A stretch of 64,000 nt of DNA from NCBI GenBank assembly GCA_020186115.1, contig WSYJ01000029.1, positions 153,501 to 217,500 on the forward strand. The letters are read 5' to 3'. Origin of the DNA: Histomonas meleagridis (lineage: Eukaryota; Parabasalia; Tritrichomonadida; Dientamoebidae). The position numbers and the translations under genes were made by a program. Position 1 is the first letter of the stretch; the number at the start of each line of letters is the position of its first letter. Positions 1 through 10,300 of the stretch are shown piece after piece. The notes under the pieces are model-generated. The model made no database searches. It was given only the letters and a program-made list of their open reading frames with translations, and was not told where the DNA came from.

Positions 1-1
1 C

Positions 2-853
2 ACTGAAATTCTCAACATTCTTGAAAAATATCAAACTGATTTAATTCCTTTAATAATCAAAAAATCTGATGAATTAATCAACACATGTATTCAATGCCTT
101 CTTTCACTTGTCAAAGGCATTGTTTCTTTCATTACACGCATTCTAAATGAAGTAGTTACAGTTGAACCCAATTTAATTGAACATCTTCTTCCATACAGTG
201 GTTATATGCAAGCCAAAATTCCACAATGCCAAGAGCTGAAGACTCTTAACACCCATCTTCTTGATTATCTTTATAAACAAAAGCTTCCGCCACCTCCACC
301 TGAGAATATGTCAGCGCCATTAACTCGTATTCTTCTTAACCAAGATGCCTTTGGTAAGCAAGCCAATGTAAGTGAGTTTAATCATGTCATTACTGCCAAG
401 CCTAAGAAATCAGCAGGTAATTTCAACGCCATGAGCTTATCTAAGCGTCTTGATAAGTTCAATAATACTATCCCGCAAGCAAGCGAGCCTTTGAGACCTT
501 CAATTGTCGCGGCAGCACCAGAGCCACAATTGAAGGAGATCATCGAATCAACCGCATTCAAACTCGGCGGTTTTCAAAAGAATTCGTGGCAAAGCCGTTT
601 CTTTCAATTTTATCCCAACAACCATTGCTTGGTTTGGCGATCTAAGAAAGGAGCGCCTGAAATTAAGGGCCTTTTGCTGTTCGACTCTTCGATTAAAGTC
701 GAAAAATCATCAAAAGGCTTAAAGGGTAAAACAAATGTGGTGACATTAACAATTGGAAAGAAACAACGTGTAATCGCTTATTCTTCGAGTGATGAACTTG
801 ACAAATGGTATAACGCTTTTAAGTCAGCTGTCGAATCGAAGGCTACAAACTAA
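2..853 (+). CDS. PH-domain protein, 5' end cut off by window
   Basis: The reading frame is open from base 2, so the true start lies before the window; the ATG at 206 is internal. The visible part is about 283 residues. It begins with a helical segment, continues through a low-complexity linker that includes a run of five prolines, and ends in a pleckstrin-homology-like domain over the last ~110 residues. That domain starts with a GGFQKNSWQSRFFQF strand pair and ends with the helix DELDKWYNAFKSA carrying the family's conserved Trp. PH domains bind phosphoinositides or proteins at membranes. The N-terminal identity, for example a GTPase regulator, cannot be judged from this fragment. The PH call is good; the full function is unknown. 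Confidence 0.75.
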   Translation, partial: TEILNILEKYQTDLIPLIIKKSDELINTCIQCLLSLVKGIVSFITRILNEVVTVEPNLIEHLLPYSGYMQAKIPQCQELKTLNTHLLDYLYKQKLPPPPPENMSAPLTRILLNQDAFGKQANVSEFNHVITAKPKKSAGNFNAMSLSKRLDKFNNTIPQASEPLRPSIVAAAPEPQLKEIIESTAFKLGGFQKNSWQSRFFQFYPNNHCLVWRSKKGAPEIKGLLLFDSSIKVEKSSKGLKGKTNVVTLTIGKKQRVIAYSSSDELDKWYNAFKSAVESKATN

Positions 854-956
854 TTTTAGTTTGAAAATAAAAAATTTAATTCGAAACATTTTCAATTTTG
901 TCAGTTTTTGTTTTTGTATAGTTTACGTGATTTGATCAGCCTTTTTTTAAAAAATA

Positions 957-3305
957 ATGGATTTAATAAATTTGATTAATGAGTCACAAAATCCAAATGA
1001 AGAAAAAAGAAGTCACGCAATTAATATATTAATGGAAGTAATATCTAAACAACCATCCGATTTTTTAAATTATTTAATTTCGATTTTAGCTAATAACCAA
1101 TTTTCAAAAGAAATTCATAATAATACTATTATTGTTTCATTATGGTTTTTTAAATCTAATATATCTGGATTAGTTTATACAAAGGAAATATATTCTCAAT
1201 TTTCTTTTTTATTGATACAAAAAATTGTTTCAAATGAAATTAATTCTTTGATTTCTGCTGAATTATGTTCAATCATATTAAGTTATTATATTAATAATGA
1301 AAAAGATTTTTCTCCTATATTATTTTTAAATGAAATTCTAAAACAATCACAAAACAAAGAAGTTATTTCTTCAATTTATGCATTATTAAATTCATTACTA
1401 AAAAATGTTTATCCAGATATTGATATCTTTAATGAAATTATTCAAACAATATTATTTCATTTAAAATCTATAGAAGACATAGATGTATTAAATTTAATAG
1501 TTCAATTAATTAATTTAAACTTTGCTGAACTTTTCGAAGAAAATTCTGAAATTTCATTAAATATATTCTCACAATTAATTTCATTTTTTAATAATGAAAA
1601 CTTAAATATTTCTTTAATGAATTGTATTAAAAAATTTGTTCCTTTTCCAGAAATAATTTCTCCTTTTTTCATTCGAATTATAGAAATTATATTTCATCTT
1701 TTTAATTCATCAAATCGTTTAATTTTAATTCATTGTTGTTTATTAACAAAGAAATTTTTACGTTATTCTGATGAATATCCATTTACAAATGATATTTTAA
1801 ATCAATTCTTTAATAATATAATAAAATTTATAATCTCATGCCCACCAGAATGTGATTTAAACACAGATTGGGAACCACATATATCTGCAATTGCAACTTT
1901 ATTTCCTCTTTTAAAGATAATTGAAATTGATTTATTGTCAATTATAAATATATTAATTAATTCCGAAAATTATGGTGAACGATTTGTATCATTAATTATA
2001 TTAACATATATCCTTAAAAATACAAATTCTGTAATTTTCCTTCATGTATTAGAACGACTAATACAACTTATAAATGATCCAATTCCAAGAATTAGAGAAT
2101 GGTCAATAATTTGTATATCTAATGGATTTACAAAAATGATTATGAACAATCCGCAAATTCCAAACTTAGAAAATATTACTGATGGAATTTTCTTGATAGT
2201 CAAAACACATTTTAATGATATACCAAATGTATCAATTCATATATATTCATTATTTTATTCAATTTTTCAAGTTGTTAATATGAAATATGATAAAGAAATG
2301 CTTGAATTAATGTTAATAAATTTACTAAATTATGAAAATTTAATTACAATAAAACATTTTAAAATCATTAGGAAAATGATAAAAGAATCACATTATTGTA
2401 TTATATCATTATTTAAATTTGTTTTTTTTCTATTAGTGCAATCATTAACTAATTATAATTGGCTTGTTTATGATTTATCATTAATTATTTCTTGTTTTAT
2501 TAAACGATTTCAAAAAGATTTATCAAATTATTATGAAGAAACTTCTATATTGTTTATTCAGATGTTTAATTCACCAATAAATGATATTGCAATTTCTTCA
2601 ATAATTCCTTTAAGTTATATTTCATGTTTTGTTGTTCCTTTAGATAAAGTATTTCTTCAAAGTGTTCTTCAAATGTATTTTGTAATTTATCAAAGAAATA
2701 ATCCGATTGAACTTAATGTTTTATATCATGGAATAAAGCAATTTTTAAAAATGAAATTAATTCCAAATGAAATACTTCCGAAATTTATCGAATTTCAAAT
2801 TAACATATTAAGAAATAATGAAATTCCTTTGATAACAATAATATATACATTTGAAACATTTTTAATGAGCTTAATGAATTTTAAAGAATTATTCATCCAA
2901 ATGAAAAATATCATATTTCAAATAATTAAATATATTTTTCATAATTGTTCTATAGATGATATTTCGTTTACATTAATTTCATTTATGAATTCATTAAATT
3001 TTTTGGTTGAAGCTTTCAGACAAGAAGAAATTGATGAATGTTCACATATTATATTAAAATGTATTTCTTTGTGCTTAAAAACTCAAATTTTTTCATATAA
3101 ATTTAATCGATTACTTATAAAAATTTTGATGTATTTCTCAGAAAACTTTCCAAATGAATTGTTAATAATGTTTTCTGATGATAACGAAACTTTTCAAGAA
3201 TATTTCGAAATGACCTCAAAAGATGCGCAATTCTTTAAAGAAATTCAAATCATCCTCAATAAAATCGGATATCAAGAAATCCAAGAAGAAAATACACAAA
3301 CATAA
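957..3305 (+). CDS. importin-beta/karyopherin-like HEAT-repeat protein
   Basis: This 782-residue protein is almost entirely alpha-helical and made of HEAT-type repeats. The first ~60 residues resemble the importin-beta N-terminal region: a short helix, then NPNEEKRSHA, then a helix pair ending in a Trp-Phe-Phe-Lys segment. The motif DPIPRIREWS near the middle is the usual HEAT/importin-beta pattern D.(P).(V/I)R.W. Importin-beta proteins carry cargo through nuclear pores under Ran control. The length is slightly under the usual 850-1000 residues. The gene is extremely AT-rich, with many Ile, Asn and Leu codons. Its last ~70 bp are duplicated in inverted orientation near 20.8 kb. The repeat-protein call is firm; importin rather than another HEAT scaffold is probable. 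Confidence 0.6.
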   Translation: MDLINLINESQNPNEEKRSHAINILMEVISKQPSDFLNYLISILANNQFSKEIHNNTIIVSLWFFKSNISGLVYTKEIYSQFSFLLIQKIVSNEINSLISAELCSIILSYYINNEKDFSPILFLNEILKQSQNKEVISSIYALLNSLLKNVYPDIDIFNEIIQTILFHLKSIEDIDVLNLIVQLINLNFAELFEENSEISLNIFSQLISFFNNENLNISLMNCIKKFVPFPEIISPFFIRIIEIIFHLFNSSNRLILIHCCLLTKKFLRYSDEYPFTNDILNQFFNNIIKFIISCPPECDLNTDWEPHISAIATLFPLLKIIEIDLLSIINILINSENYGERFVSLIILTYILKNTNSVIFLHVLERLIQLINDPIPRIREWSIICISNGFTKMIMNNPQIPNLENITDGIFLIVKTHFNDIPNVSIHIYSLFYSIFQVVNMKYDKEMLELMLINLLNYENLITIKHFKIIRKMIKESHYCIISLFKFVFFLLVQSLTNYNWLVYDLSLIISCFIKRFQKDLSNYYEETSILFIQMFNSPINDIAISSIIPLSYISCFVVPLDKVFLQSVLQMYFVIYQRNNPIELNVLYHGIKQFLKMKLIPNEILPKFIEFQINILRNNEIPLITIIYTFETFLMSLMNFKELFIQMKNIIFQIIKYIFHNCSIDDISFTLISFMNSLNFLVEAFRQEEIDECSHIILKCISLCLKTQIFSYKFNRLLIKILMYFSENFPNELLIMFSDDNETFQEYFEMTSKDAQFFKEIQIILNKIGYQEIQEENTQT

Positions 3306-3620
3306 CTAAATATGATAAAAAATTTTGTTATTTTTTGAAATTCGATATTAATGATAATATTAAAAATACTTAGCTTGGAAATCACTAACATTTATGTAAA
3401 TTAATTTTTAAAATAAATTATTATTAAATCATATAAAAATAAAAAATATTTTCTTTTTACATGTAATAGATTTTTAGATATCAAAAAACTACACAGCTTC
3501 AGAATATTAAATTTTTAATGTAAAAAATATGTGTGATATCTATGTCTCTTTCTGTTCAAGCATTTTAACTATTTCTGTATGACCATTTTCGGATGCGTAA
3601 ATAAGTGCTGTTTCAAATAA
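3237..3620. repeat. inverted segmental duplicate, copy 1
   Basis: This stretch matches the reverse complement of about 20430-20812 nearly base for base. It covers the last ~70 bp of the importin-like CDS, its 3' flank, and the terminal ankyrin repeat and stop codon of a minus-strand ankyrin gene remnant. The two copies lie about 17 kb apart in opposite orientation. Confidence 0.9.
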
Positions 3621-3790
3621 TTTAAATAATTTCCAAATATTATTTTGAAATATCAAATCATTAAAATAAATTTTAAACAAAACAAATAAATACCATTAGC
3701 ATTAACATGAATTCCTTTATCTAAAAGTAATTTTAATATTTCTATATGACCAAACATAAGTGCTGTAAGAAATAATTATTTGAGCATCAA
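3540..3790 (-). pseudogene. ankyrin-repeat gene remnant (3' end only)
   Basis: On the minus strand two ankyrin pieces can be read: one around MFGHIEILKLLLDKGIHVNA and a terminal one, GHTEIVKMLEQKET followed by TAG (complement of 3540-3542). They are separated by an AT-rich spacer of the type found between repeats at 19.9-20.4 kb. A 71-nt GT...AG interval (3608-3678) can be drawn between them. No N-terminal DUF3447 part is present, and the next upstream gene on this strand is the unrelated Sec7-PH gene. It is therefore either a truncated copy or an orphan last exon. It faces the importin-like gene convergently. Confidence 0.65.
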
Positions 3791-3899
3791 TTAGTTTTGA
3801 TCAAAAAATGATTTTTTTTTTTGACTTTAGATAGTATGTAATCAGTTTAAGTAAAACAAATTTATAATAAAGGATTTTTATTGTTAACAAAAACTTATT

Positions 3900-4877
3900 T
3901 TAATTTTTTTCCGAAAAGATTTTGTTGAGAAGTCCAACAAAAGCAACAAAATTGATGTCATCTACCCACGAAGTTAGTTCTTCTTTCTCTTTTTCGCTTT
4001 TTTTTCCAGATTTAAGCTCGATCAACTTTCCATCTGATGTTTTGATTTCAATATGGCGTTGTTCGTGAGGGCCTTGTTCAATGTAACGAGCAATACAGCC
4101 AGCAAGTTCGAACTCTTTAACAAGTTTTTTCTTGTCATAAACTAACATTTTAAGATTATCAATTTTGTAATATCGTTTTGTAGCACGAACACTACCTGAT
4201 TTTCTGAGGTACCCACTATGGTCAATCATTGGTTGATCTGATGTTAATCTAAACGTGAGAAAAATTGGAATTGGAATTTCCGAAATTTGATCAAAGATAC
4301 TTTTCTTTGTTTCATCAGAGAGTCCAACGTCTGATATGTATTCTTTGAAGGTTTCATAATACATTTGATTTGCTCCTATACGATAAACCGAATATAATAC
4401 GCATGAAGCAAAAACTTTAGAAATCTGCGTTGTATCAATGGCATAGTAAGGATTGGCTGTATGATACGCATAAGCTAAAGTGTCAAAAATTAATTTGATT
4501 TGATTAAAATTATTTGGAAACGCAATTCTTGAAAGAAGTAAATATGCTGCTTGGTATATAGTAGTATATTCTAAATTTATGGAAGAAAAGAAGTCATATA
4601 AAAGCATTTTAGCGGAACTTTCATTAATAAAGATTGATTGATATAATTTGACGGGATAAAGATCAGAACAAAAGCAAAGATATGAAGCAAACGAGTGTGC
4701 CTTTGATGAGGATTTTTGTGATAATAATCTTAACTTTGCTTTTTCTGGATCTAAATTAAATTGCTTCGAAAATTCAGGATAAATTTCGTTGAAGTTTGCA
4801 AATGCTTTGAACTCTTCAGGAATCTTGGGGACGTCGCCGAGCCAAGAAGTTAAATTTTTGTCCTTTGCTTCAATCAT
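3900..4877 (-). CDS. Sec7-like plus PH domain protein (probable degenerate Arf GEF)
   Basis: A protein of 325 residues. Residues ~30-205 align by pattern with a Sec7 domain: the opening FNLDPEKAK resembles the FN.(D/K)PKKG start, and a helix-rich core and an end near SDETKKSIFDQI follow. Residues ~218-312 form a PH domain (SGYLRKSGSVRATKRYYKI, ending in a helix with ELTSWVDDINF). Sec7 domains exchange nucleotide on Arf GTPases with a catalytic Glu in FRLPGE. Here the matching segment reads IAFPNNFNQI, so the Glu is missing, and the NTDLHN loop is also not recognisable. Either this is a pseudo-GEF or the Sec7 match is only structural. The PH call is strong. Confidence 0.6.
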   Translation of the reverse strand: MIEAKDKNLTSWLGDVPKIPEEFKAFANFNEIYPEFSKQFNLDPEKAKLRLLSQKSSSKAHSFASYLCFCSDLYPVKLYQSIFINESSAKMLLYDFFSSINLEYTTIYQAAYLLLSRIAFPNNFNQIKLIFDTLAYAYHTANPYYAIDTTQISKVFASCVLYSVYRIGANQMYYETFKEYISDVGLSDETKKSIFDQISEIPIPIFLTFRLTSDQPMIDHSGYLRKSGSVRATKRYYKIDNLKMLVYDKKKLVKEFELAGCIARYIEQGPHEQRHIEIKTSDGKLIELKSGKKSEKEKEELTSWVDDINFVAFVGLLNKIFSEKN

Positions 4878-5585
4878 AAAGTGAAATATTTTTTTTCGAA
4901 CGTTTTTATTAAACTCAAAATTTTTCGTTATATAACTTGTTAAACATATATTAAATTCAAATATATAATATATTAGTAATTGTTAATAAATGCATTGCTT
5001 TATATCTGATTATACCAAATATAAAGAAAGTTATTGATATTTAAATTCTTTTAACTCCTCAATTTTTGTGGATACAATATTGAGAGGAGTATTTTACACT
5101 AAAATGTAAAGCTCTCGAAAATTGTGCGCCCCACATTGAAATGACTGTTATGGCCGTACAGTTACAGCAGCGGCATACTTGCAAAGTTTACATGGAAAAT
5201 GCGATACAACTTTTTGATATGTGATTCGACGTTTTACGCAATATTTGTGATAAAACGATGAGTATTTCTGAGCTAATTTGACAATTTATAACACGAAAAG
5301 CAACGTTTTATAACATATCTCCTAAGTTCGAATTTATTTTATCTATTATTGCTTACTTATCACCATCATCATAACCCCTACAAAATCATGTCGTCAATAG
5401 CGTGAATATCAGAGTTAAATTTGGCTGCGATTGTAAATATGGAAACATTTCTAGAAGCCTTCATCTCTGCTTTGTTTGTCTAAGCAGAATTATCATCAAT
5501 GTAATTTGTGTGTTGTGATGATGATTCGGGTATCAATGATTTACAAAATAAATTTAAAATAAAAATTTTCCGATAAACTAATCAG
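4878..5585. other. intergenic, mostly unrecognised
   Basis: No convincing gene. An imperfect hairpin with arms CTCCTCAAT and ATTGAGAGGAG lies near 5057-5092. A less AT-rich patch at about 5125-5240 has a 27-codon ORF from the ATG at 5142 and may be decayed coding sequence. The rest is plain AT-rich DNA. Confidence 0.5.
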
Positions 5586-6947
5586 TAACTCAGTTTATCA
5601 TATTGGAAATTCAGCATTTTGTTATTGCTATACATTAAATAATATTAAATTAAATGAAAATTTAACATCAATTGGAAGTTCAGTATTTTGAAATTGTTCT
5701 TCATTAAATAATATTTTACTTCCGAATTCAGTTAATCACATTTAAAAATTCGGTATTTTCTTATTGTTCTTCATTAAAAATAATCAAATTAAGTGAAAAT
5801 TTAACAGAAATTGGGAATTCAGTATGTTGAAATTGTTTTTCATTAAATAATATTTCACTTCCGAATGTATTAGCATGAATTTAATATTCTGCATTTTATA
5901 ATTGTTCTTCATAAAAAATAATCAAATTAAGTGAAAATTTAACATCAATTGGAAATTACGCATTTTGTAATTGTTCATCATTATTAAATCATATTATAAT
6001 TCCAAATTCATTAACATCAATTGGAATTAAATGAAAATTGTTTTCAACTTGGAAATATTCGAATCAAAAAAAATAATACACAATATTCTAATTATCAAGA
6101 AGATGGTATTGTTTATGATAAAAACATTACGACTATTATCATTTATCCACCAGGCAGAACAAATGATTCAATATTCAATATATTTGAATATTCATTTTCA
6201 AGTATTTTTTATTTAGAAAATATTATATTACATGAAAATGTTACGAATATTTCAAAATATTCATTTATTAATTGTTATAGAATGAAATGTATTTATTATT
6301 TAGGAGAAATGTCACCAAATATTGAAAGTAATTCATTTGTTAATATTTCAACGAATATTGTTATTGTTCCATTAACATATTTAAATGAAACATTTGGCTC
6401 ATTAAATATTGCTAAAGGATTAACGAATGAATGTCAATTATTAATAACATATACATTTTCTAATTCGAATAGATTTTCTAATTCGAATACATTTTCTCAA
6501 CCTAAAACATTATCTAACTCGAATACATTTACCAAATCATTTTTAATAAATTCTTCATTAACATTTGTAAGCACTTTAACATATTTATATTCTATCACAC
6601 AAACAATACCATTATATAATACGCAAATAAGTTCATTTACATTTTCATACATTAATTCATCACATACATTTTTATTTTCAAGTGATTTTCAAACAAATGA
6701 AAATAAAAATGTAATTATCATTTCTGTTTGCGTTGTAGTCGTCGGAATTATTATCATTTCATTACTTGTTATTCTTTTAGTTAGAATCAAACATAAAAAA
6801 CATTTAAGTGGAAAAAGAGAGAAAGAGAGCATTGAACCAAATAATGTTGAAATCCAAAACACATTTCAAAATACATTCAAAACTAATATGGATGAAGATC
6901 CATTTGCTGATGATTTTAAAGAAGAAAAATTTATCAATCAAATTTAG
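5586..6947 (+). pseudogene. decayed BspA-like leucine-rich surface protein gene
   Basis: From about 5586 the sequence encodes BspA/TpLRR-type repeats (for example IGNSAFCYC and LNNIKLNENLTSIGSSVF) with a ~69-bp (23-codon) period, but many stop codons interrupt them. From 6021 a 308-codon open stretch remains with no ATG at its start. It contains further LRRs, a Ser/Thr/Asn-rich stalk (SNSNTFSQPKTLSNSNTF), a transmembrane helix (VIIISVCVVVVGIIIISLLV) and a short tail containing DEDPFADDFKEEKF. This is the layout of trichomonad type I BspA-like surface proteins, and the tail resembles that of the intact gene at 59836-61551. The repeats are broken, but the stalk, membrane and tail part is intact, so the decay may be recent or the 3' part may still be used. 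Confidence 0.8.
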
Positions 6948-7397
6948 AAGTTAGTAAAAAATAAAAATAATATATTTTGAAGCATTTTAAAATGCCATAA
7001 CTTGTTTATATGTTTGGTTAACCAAGTCCTTTGAATAATTATCCATTGGTTTGAGATCTTAATTAAGATCTTTGTTGATCCCGACCATAATTTCAATCAA
7101 CTCAAAAATTTATAAATAAAATTACTTTCGAAGATTGAAAACAAAGATCTCAAATTGATCTTAAGATCTGTTTAAACAGCCTTCAAATGCATAAGTGGAA
7201 TTTATCACTTAAATGAAGAAGATAAAAAAGCGATTGTTCAATGCATCTAATCATTACACTTGGGATCATATTCATTGTCATCATTATTCGAATAATAATT
7301 TTTCCAGAGATAAAATTTGCAAATCATTTGTTACTTGTCTGACTTTTTCCATTTTATTCATACTAAAAAACGCATAATGAATCCAAAACATTATATT
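6948..7397. other. intergenic with an AGATCT palindrome cluster
   Basis: No gene seen. The stretch holds four AGATCT hexamers in about 115 bp, listed separately, and otherwise AT-rich sequence between the decayed BspA-like gene and the convergent end of the Raptor gene. Confidence 0.6.
7054..7169. repeat. palindrome cluster with four AGATCT sites
   Basis: AGATCTTAATTAAGATCT at 7054-7071 is a perfect 18-bp palindrome. Two further AGATCT sites lie at 7145-7150 and 7164-7169, the last inside GATCTTAAGATC. Segments around ACAAAGATCT and AAGATCTTTGT are inverted relative to each other, so the whole stretch could fold into a long cruciform. Confidence 0.75.
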
Positions 7398-10300
7398 TTA
7401 CACATCAATTCTTATATCAATATTTTCGACCTTATTCCCAATTCTTATAGCGCACGACGCGTCAGAGTTATGTAAGCAGAAGCTATCGATGTTAATATTA
7501 CCCAAATAGTCCGGTCTTAGTCCATCATTAAACATCAAAGCGAACACCGAGTTATCGACCACCCCCATTCCTATCGGCAGCTGCCGGTGCACCTCAAATT
7601 GCTTAACGGTCCTCCCGAGTGAAGATCTTTCGACTTCACCCATAGCCCTCAAATCGATGATTGCCAATTTTCCATTTTCATCTGCTACCACCAAATCCAT
7701 CGGCATTGATAATGACGCGTTACAACCAACGATTACATCGTTACCCCATTTAAACGATATTTCCTTTTCGTTTGTTCTTTCATCATAAATATTGATCATA
7801 CAATTCGGTTGTTCTTGAATGACATAAAACAAAGAATTAAACGGTCCAAGCCATTGCATCCTCAAAACTTTGCCTTTGTCAAACATTACTTCGTTATTTC
7901 GTTTTTGTGTTTCAACGTCAAAAATATATCCTTTCCAAAATTCACTTGATGCTAATATATGATAATTATTAATGTTATAATCAGCAGTAATGAATTTACA
8001 GATATCAGGTTCAGACATCCAAAAACTACATATAGGTTCAATTGAAGAATGTGAATCAATAACTATAACTTGTGAACTATTACTTACAGCTAATATTCGA
8101 TAATCATTGATATACGTGTTATATAAAATTTTCGATGGATTCGATTCACGTTGCCCAAAGAACAAATGAAACCTTTGTGGTATTATCGCATAATTAACTT
8201 TCGGGTTAAAGAAGTTATACATTTGTTCATTATTAAATGGGGTTTGACATGAAATTATCGCTTTATCATCAGAACATAATAATAATCCGGATGGTGATAT
8301 TGCAGGCTTATTAATGAACTTATTATTAGTTAAACATAATAATGTACCTTTGGAATTAATTTCGATTTGTTCGTCATTAAATTTATCATTGGAATGTATG
8401 ATACAAGATAAACATGACTTTGTTAAATTGGACTTTAATTCGATTGGATGTTTATCATTAATTTTGTCTTCAATATAATTTAAGAATTCGATGATTCGAT
8501 TCGTTACTATTGGCGAAAGTTCAAATGGAAATATCGATAACTTATGTGAGAAATATGTAATCAATGGGTTTTGTATTGATAAACTTATGTCGAATTTCTT
8601 ACAATACTCTAATAAGTCATTATCAAAGATCGACGATAATTCGATAAGAGCTTCTTCACGTACAAATGAAAATGGATTATCCAAATTCATAATTAACTCG
8701 AAGTATAATATATTTCGTAGTTTATCAGTGGGTTCTAAGTTACGTATTAATTGTGCAATCCGTGATATTAATGTGGAGCGACATAATGGATCTTCTTCTT
8801 TGTTGATATTAATTTCGGTTTTGAATGTTTCAATGTTATTCCGCATTTTACTTAGGTATAGATTGGATAATGTACGTACTTTGGATGAGCTATGTTTTGT
8901 TAGCTCAAATATTTTTGGAGATATATCTTCAAATACATCAAATTGGATAAGACAACATAACGATGATAATATTAATGACTCGGCATCTGCATTTAATATT
9001 ATGTTCTTCCAGAAAGTCGTTTTGGTTAAAAAAAAAGATTTTAATTCTGAAGATAATAAGATTGATGCGGCTATAACAAATGAATAATTGGATAACGTCT
9101 TAGTGTCATATTGCTCAATTTCATTCATCTTGTTGACTAATATTGGAAACCCTTTGGTATCAAGAAATTTATGTGTGGTCTCATTAGAGATTGTAATAAA
9201 CTTTTTTACAAATTTAATGGAACGCACAAAAAACTTAGGGTTCGCTAACAATGGCGCAATCCATGATAATTCTATTGGCGTTTCTCGATTTATGTTATAT
9301 AATATAATCCAATTTTCAAGTTGCTGAAGTTGTTCTTCTAATATTTTGTCAAATGAAAAAATAGATTTGATGTTTGGGTTATTGATCGAGTATAAAACTC
9401 GATCGACTTGTAAATCAAATACATCCCATAATGGATGTAAACTCATATCAGGTAATGTTGGATATGAGATTGGTCCTGTTGATAAAAACCTTAGGACTCT
9501 ACATGCGAATATAAAATGATAAAATAATTTTGTTGTAACTTTATCACTCCGAAATAGTCGATAAAATAACGTCAAATCATTTTTGGATAAGGTTTCAAAC
9601 GCAATACAATCGATAAATTGATCCAATACTTCATCTAACGACGCTAATATCGAACTATTATCATCTAATAAAATTAATGAGTTCAGCGTTAACGGTTTTA
9701 ATATTCCGAAGTTTATTCCGTCATAGTTTTGTGTTTGAATGAGCAGTGAAATTTTTGATGGGGAAAAGAGACACGAAGTGAATATGTCGTAAGGAAGGTG
9801 TGGTGTGTATGGAGTGAACTCGTTGGATAACGCGAGTACAAATATTTGGTCATTATACGTTGTTCGAAGAATATCACAATATTGTGACGAGTTTGGACAA
9901 TCAAAAATGAAAATAGAAGGTGACGTTTGGATGGAACAAAAGTCAAGAAATTCATTCGGCGTAAATATTGTGTCATTTGATTTTTGATTTCGGATTTCAT
10001 AATTTTCCCATATGTTTTTGGAACTGTAAGATGATGATTTATGTGTGGAAATATTAAGGGAGTAATCATTGTTGAGAAGAGGAGCATAAATATGACAAAT
10101 TAAAATTTCATCTTCTTGTGAAGCTGTTAATGTTGAGAGTTTGGAAAATTCTATAGTGCTATTTGGAAATTCATATTTGTATTCTTTCTCAAGTTCTGTA
10201 CAAACTGTTTTGAAGGCAACTTCATCTGCTAAATAGGAGATATCATTCCAACAAAATACTTTGGGTTCTTTGGATTTTTGGTCATGTGAAAAAGTGGAAC

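Noticed and set aside
8491-9327. Open frames on the plus strand across the Raptor gene
   Set aside because: Shadow frames of a clearly conserved minus-strand gene; no domain in the plus frame.
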